The position numbers and the translations under genes are program-made. Shown here in pieces: positions 7,031 through 12,763 of a DNA stretch of 12,763 nucleotides; positions within the stretch are counted from its first letter, which is position 1; every line of letters starts with the position of its first letter. Below the pieces are notes generated by a model. That model did not search any database. It saw only the letters and a list, made by a program, of their open reading frames with translations, and was not told the origin of the DNA. This DNA comes from Pseudomonadota bacterium (GTDB lineage Bacteria > Pseudomonadota > Gammaproteobacteria > Burkholderiales > Burkholderiaceae_C). Location of the stretch: contig JAEZEB010000025.1 in the NCBI GenBank assembly GCA_023438115.1, positions 1 to 12,763 on the forward strand, in the 5' to 3' direction.

Positions 7031-8047
7031 TCAGGAACGCGGCTGCGCGGGCCCGGACGCGCGCAACCACTGCGCGGGCGCGAACATCAGGCGCAGTACC
7101 AACCACGCGCGTGCCACTTCTCCGTGCAGCAGGCGTTCGAACACCACCACCAGCAGGCTGCACCAGACAAGCGGCAAGTACCGGGGCCACAGCTTGCGCG
7201 TAATGCGCAGACGGCTGAGGACGCCGTAGCGCTCGGCCAGCAGCGACTTGCTGCGCGCGCCGCCGCGCGACCCCTGCGCGCCGTGGCGCGATCCGGTGCT
7301 GGCGCCTTCCTTGTGCCGCAAGCGGCTGTCCAGAGCCACCAACGGACGCAACCCCCGGCGGCGGCCGCGCTCCGACCAATCCATTTCCTCGCAGAACAGG
7401 AAGTACGCCGGATCGATCAGGCCGACCCTGTCCAGGTAGGCCGCGGTGACGTACATCGAGGCGCCCAGCGGATAGTCCAGTTCCAGCCGCACGTTCCCGA
7501 GCCCGGGGCGCAGCTCGCTGTCGTGCCAGCCGACGCCCAGCCAGCGACAGTACTTTCCGGCGACGGCCCGAACGCGCCCCGGCTCGTCCCAGTCCAGGAG
7601 CACCGAGCCACAGATGCCGGCATCGGGCACGCTCCCGTGCGCAGCCACCAGCGCATCGAGGGCGCCTGGCTGCGCCTCCACATCGTTGTTCAGGAGCCAG
7701 TAGGCATGAGGACTCCAGCGCTCCCGAGCCCAGGCAATCCCGGCATTGAGCGCCCCCGCATAGCCCAGGTTCCGTGGTAGCCGCAGAAGGTGTACGGCCA
7801 GTACCCCGGCCCGGGGATCAGGATGGGCGAAGCCGGGCTCGCCTTCGGCTGCCCGCCACGAGGACAAACGTTCGTGCAGGAAGTCCCGGATCTGCTCCGC
7901 GGAGCCGTCGGTCGAACCGTTGTCGCAGAGTACCACCCGCAGCGGCGTGCCTTCGAGCGCAAGCAGGCTATCCAGGCAGACAAGGGTGTCGCGCCAACCG
8001 TTCCAGTTGACCACCACGGCGCATGTCGCGCATCCGACCGCGCTCAT
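7031..8047 (-). CDS. Family 2 glycosyltransferase (GT-A fold, rhamnosyltransferase/WbbL-like)
   Basis: A 338-residue inverting glycosyltransferase. It opens with V-V-V-N-W-N-G-W-R-D, then has D-N-G-S-T-D-G-S at 42-49, R-N-L-G-Y-A-G-A-L-N-A-G near 92-103, the metal-binding region L-L-N-N-D-V-E at 118-124 (in place of a classic DxD) and the catalytic acidic region F-C-E-E-M-D-W at 218-224, followed by His245. This set is typical of the WbbL-like branch, many of which transfer dTDP-rhamnose, but the sugar is not certain. A C-terminal amphipathic or hydrophobic stretch (about 290-325) may anchor it to the inner membrane. The ATG at 8047 overlaps the stop of a short upstream reading frame (ATGA) and has no obvious Shine-Dalgarno. 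It is the last gene of the right-hand minus-strand operon and converges on the methyltransferase gene. Confidence 0.92.
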   Translation of the reverse strand: MSAVGCATCAVVVNWNGWRDTLVCLDSLLALEGTPLRVVLCDNGSTDGSAEQIRDFLHERLSSWRAAEGEPGFAHPDPRAGVLAVHLLRLPRNLGYAGALNAGIAWARERWSPHAYWLLNNDVEAQPGALDALVAAHGSVPDAGICGSVLLDWDEPGRVRAVAGKYCRWLGVGWHDSELRPGLGNVRLELDYPLGASMYVTAAYLDRVGLIDPAYFLFCEEMDWSERGRRRGLRPLVALDSRLRHKEGASTGSRHGAQGSRGGARSKSLLAERYGVLSRLRITRKLWPRYLPLVWCSLLVVVFERLLHGEVARAWLVLRLMFAPAQWLRASGPAQPRS

Positions 8048-8133
8048 GCCAGGACGCGGCGGAAGAGGTATTCGAACTGCGGATGGCAGAGGGACCGCCG
8101 AGCCGCTTGATCCTCCAGAAGCGAGAGTTTCAC
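8044..8133 (-). CDS. Possible 29-residue small ORF coupled to the GT2 gene
   Basis: The 117-base gap between the B1 stop and the GT2 start contains a short reading frame from GTG at 8133 to a TGA that overlaps the GT2 ATG (ATGA). GGAG lies four bases before the GTG. The predicted peptide starts K-L-S-L-L-E-D-Q-A-A-R-R, ends C-H-P-Q-F-E-Y-L-F-R-R-V-L-A, is basic and resembles nothing I know. The same frame stays open upstream into the end of B1, so the start is uncertain and the frame could be chance. It could be a translational relay to a GT2 gene that lacks its own ribosome site, or a remnant of a longer protein. Confidence 0.3.
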   Translation of the reverse strand: MKLSLLEDQAARRSLCHPQFEYLFRRVLA

Positions 8134-8164
8134 GTCACTCCATTCCACGCGGTCGTTCTTCGCC

Positions 8165-9343
8165 TCAGGGATCGCGCTGCCACGGAACGGCTGCGCGCCG
8201 GCGGACCCGACCGCAGTCCATGCCAAAGCCGTCGCGCAGGACGTCGGCGACGCTGCCGATCCGCTCGGGGTTGATGGAACGGGAGTACTTGGACAAGACT
8301 TCCCCGTCGTCGAAGACATAGACCTTGGTATCCGTGGTCGTGTAGTTGCGCAGTGTTCCACCGGGCAGCGGCAAGTTGGGGTAGCCGGCCGGAAACACGC
8401 GCGGGCAGGCGCGTTCCAGGCGCTGGAACACCAGGTCGACGGGCTGCGGCGCGGCGGGCGCGCCATTGTTGCCCGTTGGGCGTGCCTCGCGCGCCAGCGG
8501 ACAGGCCCAGAACCCCGTGAGGCCTTCCGGCTGCGCGGCGTCTGCGCCCTCGACCCGCTGGCGGCGCGGCAGCGTGGAGGGCAGCAGGCGGCAATCCGCA
8601 CGGCTCGCCAGCGACAGTTGCTGGCGCGCAAGCAACTGGTCGATCGTGTCCGCCAGCGCGGCGTCCACGCGGGGTGCGTCCGGCGCCACGGGCGCCAGCG
8701 TCGGGAAGATCACACGGAATGGATCGCCCTTGGCCAGGAAAGCCCGGGCTTGCCGCGCCGCGGGCTTCAGGCTGCCCGTCCCCGCCAGTTCCGAGACGTT
8801 GATCCAGCGGGAATCCGGATGGAACCGCGGCGCGATGGCCGCATAGGAAAGCGTGGACACCGTGACATACGTTGCCGGCTCCCGCTGCCACTCAGGCGGC
8901 ACTTCCAGCTCGAAGGGCGATGCGCGCCATGGCACGTAGGTCCAGATACCCCAGGGGTTCAGTTGCAGCAGCAGGAAGCCCTGCCACATCACCATCGCGG
9001 CAAGCGCAGTGAAGCGAAGAGATCGTGTCGCCGGCAACCAATGGACCAGCCCGGCCACCAGCGGGCCCGACAGCAGCAGCACGGGCAGGAAATAGCGGCC
9101 GTTGCCGCTCGTGGCGAGCCAGGCCGTGAAGCCGAGGATCACGAACAGCGCAACCGCGAGCACGGGCCGGAATCCGGGCGGGATACGCCGCCGCAGCAAC
9201 AGACAGGCGACCAGCAGCAACAGCGCCAGGATGAAGCGGAAGTCCGGCGCGGGGTACTCCACGTACACCCAGGCTTCCGGCGAAGTCATGGCCACGGGGC
9301 GCAGCGCCGCCTCCTGCCAGCTCTCGGGCGTGAACCGGCTCAT
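8165..9343 (-). CDS. B1: second half of a split GT-C-like membrane glycosyltransferase
   Basis: A 392-residue membrane protein, paralogous along its whole length to the product of 10137-11342. Residues 1-35 look like a GT-C extracytoplasmic loop (R-F-T-P-E-S-W near the start, A-P-D-F-R-F at 32-37). About four helices follow to residue 130, with W-L-A-T-S-G-N-G-R-Y-F-L-P at 75-87, comparable to the R-Y-x-L-P helix of GT-C enzymes. The rest is a soluble, probably periplasmic, domain with cysteines 251, 281, 313 and 377 conserved in the paralogue and a K-V-Y-V-F-D-D-G-E-V motif at 340-349. The ATG overlaps the stop of A1 (ATGA), so the two are translationally coupled. I read it as the partner of A1, together making one GT-C enzyme that would use a polyprenyl-phosphate sugar. 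The GT-C assignment is inference; the paralogy is directly visible. Confidence 0.75.
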   Translation of the reverse strand: MSRFTPESWQEAALRPVAMTSPEAWVYVEYPAPDFRFILALLLLVACLLLRRRIPPGFRPVLAVALFVILGFTAWLATSGNGRYFLPVLLLSGPLVAGLVHWLPATRSLRFTALAAMVMWQGFLLLQLNPWGIWTYVPWRASPFELEVPPEWQREPATYVTVSTLSYAAIAPRFHPDSRWINVSELAGTGSLKPAARQARAFLAKGDPFRVIFPTLAPVAPDAPRVDAALADTIDQLLARQQLSLASRADCRLLPSTLPRRQRVEGADAAQPEGLTGFWACPLAREARPTGNNGAPAAPQPVDLVFQRLERACPRVFPAGYPNLPLPGGTLRNYTTTDTKVYVFDDGEVLSKYSRSINPERIGSVADVLRDGFGMDCGRVRRRAAVPWQRDP

Positions 9344-10134
9344 GGTGCGGATCCCGGACGCAGTCCCTGGAACAGGTGGTCGTAGAAAGGGTAGATCGGA
9401 TTGCCGAACACCGAATACACCTGCCAACCCCAGTAGCCGTAGCAAAGGACGAACCCCGCCAGGACGCAGGCGCCGCCGATGGCTACATGTGCGATGCGGG
9501 CGCGCAGGCCCATGCCGTGCAGGCACCACAAGCAGGGCAGCACGAGGGCCAGGGGACCGTTGCTCAGCTTGCAGGCCACCGACACGCCGGCGGCGAGGCC
9601 CGACAGCGCCACCAGCCGCTGCACCGCTGCCGGACTGCGCTCGCGCCCATCCAGGGGCAGCAATGCCAAGGCGACGGCCCAGACCAGTGGGGTTCCGGCC
9701 AGCAGGTCATTGGACGTGGAGTCGAACTGGGACAGGGCCACTGCACTCATGAAGGCCAGCAGCACGCCGAGCCAGCGCATGGCGAAGCCGTACCAGTCGG
9801 AATCCGGGATGGCGACGCGGATCACCATCCACAGAGCCGGAATGACGGCGAGGTTCAGCGACACCAGGACAACCCCGGCCCAGACCCCGGAGACCTCCAG
9901 CTGGACCAGCTTGTACAGGGGCCAATACAGATAGGGAAACTGGTAGGACTGGCCGGAGGCAGCCAGCAGGTCACGGTCGAAGCGCGAAGCATCCGCCGTC
10001 CAGCCAAGATAGATCTGGTGGTTCAGCGCATCCCAGCCCAGGCCAATGCCGCCGAAGGCAAGCGGAACGGACACGAGCGCCAGCCAGGCAACGGCGCACA
10101 GGAGCAACAGCTCGGTCCGGGGGCGCGGCACCAT
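9340..10134 (-). CDS. A1: first half of a split GT-C-like membrane glycosyltransferase
   Basis: A 264-residue polytopic inner-membrane protein with about seven hydrophobic helices. Helix 1 (about 8-30) is followed by the loop D-A-L-N-H-Q-I-Y-L-G at 35-44, placed like the catalytic Asp loop of GT-C enzymes such as PMT or ArnT. Later marks are Y-Q-F-P-Y-L-Y-W-P-L-Y at 64-74, S-T-S-N-D-L-L-A-G at 139-147, K-L-S-N-G-P-L-A at 189-196 and a terminal G-N-P-I-Y-P-F at 244-250. In ordinary single-chain GT-C proteins N-P-x-F-P-F is followed by more helices; here the chain stops and B1 supplies them. ATG at 10134 was chosen over GTG at 10155 because GGGGGA lies seven bases upstream. It begins two bases after the B2 stop. 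Its paralogue is A2. The function beyond a glycosyltransferase of this fold is unknown. Confidence 0.78.
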   Translation of the reverse strand: MVPRPRTELLLLCAVAWLALVSVPLAFGGIGLGWDALNHQIYLGWTADASRFDRDLLAASGQSYQFPYLYWPLYKLVQLEVSGVWAGVVLVSLNLAVIPALWMVIRVAIPDSDWYGFAMRWLGVLLAFMSAVALSQFDSTSNDLLAGTPLVWAVALALLPLDGRERSPAAVQRLVALSGLAAGVSVACKLSNGPLALVLPCLWCLHGMGLRARIAHVAIGGACVLAGFVLCYGYWGWQVYSVFGNPIYPFYDHLFQGLRPGSAP

Positions 10135-10136
10135 GT

Positions 10137-11342
10137 CTAGATCCCCCGTTCCCACGGGAGCGCCGAGCGGCTACGGATCCTCGAGCAATCCAGGCGCGTC
10201 CGGCCCGCCAGGAGATCGGCGGCTTGGCCGACCAGCACCGGGTTCAGGGCCCGGTAGTACTTGTAGTAGACCTCGCCGTTGTCGTAGACGTACACCTTCA
10301 TCTCCGCAAAGAAGTAGCTGCGTACCTCGCCATTGGGGAGCGCCAGGGTCTCCCCGTCGCCGCCCGCCGGGAACATGCGCGGACACAGGGCCTCGACGGC
10401 CCGGAACACGGCTTCGTGCCGCTGCCCGCGCGAGGTCTTCAGGGCCGTACCTGGCGCCGGGCGCGTCAGGTGGCACAGCCAGAAACCGGATCGTACGCGC
10501 GCTTCCTCGGTCTTCTCCCCCAGGCCCATCCCGGCCAGCGTGCGCGAGGGCAGGAACTGGCAGGACCGCGGCCGCGCGAGGGCCAGCCGGTAGGGAGCGA
10601 GTTGCTGGTCGATCACACCGGCCAGCCGGTCGTCCGGCAAGCGCTGCGCCGTCATCATGTCGCGCAAAGCCGGCACGAACAGCAACAGGGGCCCCGCCTG
10701 CGCCTCGGACAGGAACACCTCGGTGCGGCGGCCGGACGCTGTCGCGGCGTCGGGCGCGGTCGCCTGGTGGAGGCTCATCCAGCGCGATTGCGGATGGAAC
10801 AGCGGCGCCACGAGCGAGTAGCTGATGGCGGACATCGTCAGGAAGGTCGCGGGCTGGGCGCCCCATTCCGCGGGAACATCCAACTGGAAGTAAGGCGGCT
10901 CCTCCCATGCGGCGAAAGTCCAGGCACGCCACGGCGCTGTCTGCACGATCGCGAAGGCCTGAAGGGCGAGCATGCCCACGGCCGCTGTCAGCCGCAGCGA
11001 GCGCGTGACGGGGAGCAACCAGGCAAGGCCGACACACACCGGACCCGCGAGCAACAGTCCAGCCAGGAAGTAGCGCCCGTTCCCGGAGGTGGCAAGCCAG
11101 GGCACGAAGGCCACCGCCAAGGTGGCCAGCAACAGCAGCACGGGCCGTTTCGATCCGGCCGCGATACGCTCCGGCGACCGGCGCGGGCGAAGCGCGAACA
11201 GCGCCAGCAGCACGAGCAGGAGCAAGGCGAACGTGAACCGGAAATCGGGCGCCATCATCTCCACGTACACGTTGCCGTCCGGCGCCGCCATGGCGACGGG
11301 TCGCGCAAGCGCTTCGACCCAGGTATCAGGAAGAAAGCGCAT
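10137..11342 (-). CDS. B2: second half of a split GT-C-like membrane glycosyltransferase
   Basis: 401 residues, the paralogue of B1. It starts R-F-L-P-D-T-W-V-E-A-L-A-R-P, resembling the mid-protein R-F-L-P loop of single-chain GT-C enzymes. A-P-D-F-R-F lies at 31-36, about four helices run to residue 135 with W-L-A-T-S-G-N-G-R-Y-F-L-A at 82-94, and then comes a soluble domain. Cysteines 261, 290, 320 and 386 line up with those of B1, as do C-P-R-M-F-P-A-G at 320-327 and K-V-Y-V-Y-D-N-G-E-V at 349-358. In periplasm these could form two disulfides. The ATG lies one codon past the TGA of A2 and in the same frame, with only a distant G-rich ribosome site, so translation should depend on A2. The last codon pair runs almost directly into A1 (TAG-AC-ATG). 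Split GT-C is inference. Confidence 0.75.
   Translation of the reverse strand: MRFLPDTWVEALARPVAMAAPDGNVYVEMMAPDFRFTFALLLLVLLALFALRPRRSPERIAAGSKRPVLLLLATLAVAFVPWLATSGNGRYFLAGLLLAGPVCVGLAWLLPVTRSLRLTAAVGMLALQAFAIVQTAPWRAWTFAAWEEPPYFQLDVPAEWGAQPATFLTMSAISYSLVAPLFHPQSRWMSLHQATAPDAATASGRRTEVFLSEAQAGPLLLFVPALRDMMTAQRLPDDRLAGVIDQQLAPYRLALARPRSCQFLPSRTLAGMGLGEKTEEARVRSGFWLCHLTRPAPGTALKTSRGQRHEAVFRAVEALCPRMFPAGGDGETLALPNGEVRSYFFAEMKVYVYDNGEVYYKYYRALNPVLVGQAADLLAGRTRLDCSRIRSRSALPWERGI
10142..10147 (-). promoter_or_regulatory. Ribosome binding site of A1
   Basis: GGGGGA on the minus strand, inside the last codons of B2, with a 7-base spacer to ATG at 10134. It favours this start over the in-frame GTG at 10155, which would overlap B2 by 19 bases. 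Confidence 0.6.
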
Positions 11343-11345
11343 GCG

Positions 11346-12191
11346 TCAGGACGCCCCCCCGAGCCAGGCGCGCAACGGGGCGAACCAATGCTCCTGGAAC
11401 GGAAAGATCGGGTTGCCGTAGTGCCGCCACAGCAGCGATCCCCAGTAGCCGTAGACGAGCGTGAACCCGGCCGCGGCGGCGAGGCTGCCGCCCGCGGCCA
11501 TCCGCAGGCGAGCGCCCGTGCCCCGGGCGCAGTGAAGCCACAGCAAGGGCATGCAGGCGGCGAGCGGGCCGTTGCTCAGCTTCAGCGCCACCGACACGCC
11601 CGCGGCCAGGCCCGACCACAACACCGCGCGCCGCGCCGCGCGCGCAGCGCCGTCTTCCGAACGGGGCGAAGCCGCTTCGATCGCGAGTGCCACCGCCCAG
11701 ACCAGCGGCACGGCCGCGAACAGGTCGTTCATCGTCGAGCCGAAAACGGATAGGACGACCCCGGAGGCAAGGGCGAGCGCCACCGCCAGGATGCGCATCG
11801 CCAGGTCGAAGACGGTCGCGCCGGGGATGCACGCGCGGGCCAGCATCCAGACCGGCCAGGCGACGATGGCTTGCGCGGTGGCGAGCACCAGGCCCGCAGC
11901 CATCCCGCTCCAACCAGCCACTGCCATCCGGTAGACGGGCCAGTACAGATACGGCCACTGAAAAGACTGGTAGCCACCGCCGAGGAAATCGCGGTCAAGG
12001 CGGTGCTCCTGCGCGGTCCAGCCGAGGTAGATGTGATGGTTCAGGGCGTCGGTGCTGAGGCCGATCCCCCCGAGCGCCAGCGGGATCGCCGCCAGGAAGG
12101 CCCAGGTCGCCAGGCAGACGGTGGCACCTTCCCATTGCAGCAGGCGGGCGGGCACGGCGCGCTCGAGCCAAGGCAGGCGCGACGCGCTCAC
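11346..12191 (-). CDS. A2: first half of a split GT-C-like membrane glycosyltransferase
   Basis: 281 residues, the paralogue of A1 with a longer cytoplasmic N-terminus (about 25 residues before helix 1). Shared blocks are L-G-G-I-G-L then D-A-L-N-H-H-I-Y-L-G at 48-57, F-Q-W-P-Y-L-Y-W-P-V-Y at 77-87, G-S-T-M-N-D-L-F at 151-158, S-G-L-A-A-G-V-S-V-A-L-K-L-S-N-G-P-L at 193-210, Y-G-Y-W-G and G-N-P-I-F-P-F at 259-265. Asp48 in loop 1 is the candidate catalytic base. The start is GTG at 12191, overlapping the stop of the upstream polyprenyl-sugar synthase-like gene by GTGA; a much longer open frame upstream only shadows that gene. The C-terminus L-G-G-A-S is encoded over a run of seven G's just before the TGA. 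It should be the donor-side half of an enzyme completed by B2. Confidence 0.78.
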   Translation of the reverse strand: MSASRLPWLERAVPARLLQWEGATVCLATWAFLAAIPLALGGIGLSTDALNHHIYLGWTAQEHRLDRDFLGGGYQSFQWPYLYWPVYRMAVAGWSGMAAGLVLATAQAIVAWPVWMLARACIPGATVFDLAMRILAVALALASGVVLSVFGSTMNDLFAAVPLVWAVALAIEAASPRSEDGAARAARRAVLWSGLAAGVSVALKLSNGPLAACMPLLWLHCARGTGARLRMAAGGSLAAAAGFTLVYGYWGSLLWRHYGNPIFPFQEHWFAPLRAWLGGAS

Positions 12192-12763
12192 GCGGCCGGC
12201 TCCCGCCAGGCCGACGCCCAACTGAAATTCACGGCGCCGGCGAACAGCGATCCCGCCGCCACTTGCGCGCCGAGGATCATCATCGTGACGGCGGGAATCG
12301 CCACCCGCATGGTCTGGGTAGCATCCAGGGCGCCGAAGCCGGCGGATCCCCAGTCCCACGTCAGCCAGGCGGATCCCGCCACGCCCACCACCACCAGCAG
12401 CAGGCCGGCCAGCAGGCCGTTCTCCAGCTTGAGATAGGGCTCGAGGCGGCTTAGCCAGCGCTGCGGGGGCACGACGCCCGACATGGTGCCGATCCACTTG
12501 GTGAGCAAGGCCAACTGGATCATCTGCGCGCCCAGCACCGTGGCGGCGGCCATGTAGAGCAGCGAGTGGATGCCCAGCGCCGACGGCCCCGTCGCGCCCA
12601 GGGCGAAGCCGCCGAGCCCCATGGCCACAAGGACCAGGCCGGGGTAGAGGAACAACCAGCGCGGGCAGAACAGCAGCAGGAAGCGCAGGTGCCGCCAACC
12701 GTCGCGCCACGTGCGCAAGTGGGGGGGACGGTCGCGACCGTCCGGACGCAGGGTCGTGGGGAC
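12188..12763 (-). CDS. GT2 polyprenyl-phosphate sugar synthase-like protein, C-terminal membrane part only (N-terminus outside window)
   Basis: 191 codons plus stop are visible; the frame is open to the window edge, so a TTG at 12718 is not the start. The first residues, T-T-L-R-P-D-G-R-D-R-P-P-H then R-D-G-W-R-H-L-R-F-L-L-L, and P-R-W-L-F-L-Y-P-G-L form the linker and first helix typical of GT2 dolichyl/polyprenyl-phosphate glycosyltransferases that carry a C-terminal membrane domain. About four helices follow. The catalytic GT-A domain lies outside the window and was not seen. Such enzymes load one sugar from a nucleotide donor onto polyprenyl phosphate, making donors for GT-C enzymes, which fits the downstream A/B genes. 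The stop overlaps the A2 GTG (GTGA), so expression is coupled. Confidence 0.82.
   Translation of the reverse strand, partial: VPTTLRPDGRDRPPHLRTWRDGWRHLRFLLLFCPRWLFLYPGLVLVAMGLGGFALGATGPSALGIHSLLYMAAATVLGAQMIQLALLTKWIGTMSGVVPPQRWLSRLEPYLKLENGLLAGLLLVVVGVAGSAWLTWDWGSAGFGALDATQTMRVAIPAVTMMILGAQVAAGSLFAGAVNFSWASAWREPAA

Larger units (their letters stand above)
8165..12191 (-). repeat. Tandem duplication of a two-gene cassette (A2-B2 then A1-B1)
   Basis: Two head-to-tail units, 12191-10137 and 10134-8165, each encode an A and then a B membrane protein. Protein similarity runs along the full length of both members and both are split at the same point, but the DNA is clearly diverged. This is therefore an old gene duplication and not a recent perfect repeat. 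Confidence 0.85.

Noticed and set aside
8165..11342. Frameshift of a normal single-chain GT-C gene caused by sequencing error
   Set aside because: Two independent copies are split at the same position with different junctions (ATGA and TGA-CGC-ATG), each with a start codon for B. An error would not repeat this way.
10224..11753. 509-codon plus-strand open frame across B2 and A2
   Set aside because: It lies wholly antisense to two paralogous membrane genes, has Arg/Gln/Gly-rich composition and crosses the A2/B2 junction. It is a typical high-G+C shadow.
12188..12718. A complete 176-residue small membrane protein starting at TTG 12718
   Set aside because: The frame stays open to the window edge, and the 15 upstream residues (T-T-L-R-P-D-G-R-D-R-P-P-H region) match the linker of full-length GT2 membrane glycosyltransferases, so this is a partial gene.
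5176..12727. Seven-base G or C runs at 5176-5182, 5636-5642, 11354-11360 and 12721-12727 as phase-variation switches
   Set aside because: At roughly 70% G+C several such runs are expected by chance in this length. Slippage would only truncate or retune single genes and there is no sign of longer variable tracts. Only the positions before the GT4 start and before the A2 stop deserve a glance.

Overview
This 12.8 kb window is gene-dense, high-G+C bacterial DNA with no intergenic gap longer than about 120 bp. The protein set (a periplasmic M48 protease, a TfpX/TfpZ-type pilin accessory protein, MoaC and a PglL-type oligosaccharyltransferase side by side) and the base composition suggest a betaproteobacterium of the Burkholderiales, perhaps Comamonadaceae-like. 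This placement is inferred from gene types, not from a marker gene. No RNA genes, CRISPR arrays or insertion sequences were seen.

Left part (1-3922): an M48 (BepA-like) protease, cut by the window edge, and a TfpX/TfpZ-type pilin accessory gene lie on the minus strand and overlap by TTGA. moaC (molybdenum cofactor synthesis) starts on the plus strand with an ATG that shares the palindrome CATG with the accessory gene's first possible start. moaC then converges on a PglL/Wzy_C-type O-oligosaccharyltransferase. No pilin gene is present in the window.

Middle part (3934-8047): this is a glycan-assembly block. A GT4 glycosyltransferase precedes the ligase gene on the minus strand. A divergent second GT4 gene is fused by TGATG to a class I SAM methyltransferase on the plus strand. 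These converge on a GT2 glycosyltransferase that ends the large right-hand minus-strand operon.

Right part (8044-12763): this is the most interesting region. A GT2 with a C-terminal membrane domain, of the polyprenyl-phosphate sugar synthase type, is cut by the window edge. It is followed by two tandem copies of a two-gene membrane cassette, in the order A2-B2-A1-B1. The A proteins look like the first half of a GT-C glycosyltransferase, with a loop-1 Asp in a D-A-L-N-H motif. The B proteins look like the last membrane helices plus a C-terminal soluble domain with four conserved cysteines. Both copies are split at the same place, and every junction is coupled or nearly so (GTGA, TGA-CGC-ATG, TAG-AC-ATG, ATGA). 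The proposed working model, which is inference, has the GT2 charging a polyprenyl phosphate with a sugar. Paired A/B proteins would then use that donor in the periplasm, while cytoplasmic GT4/GT2 enzymes and the methyltransferase build and cap a lipid-linked glycan. The PglL-type ligase would transfer that glycan to protein, plausibly pilin.
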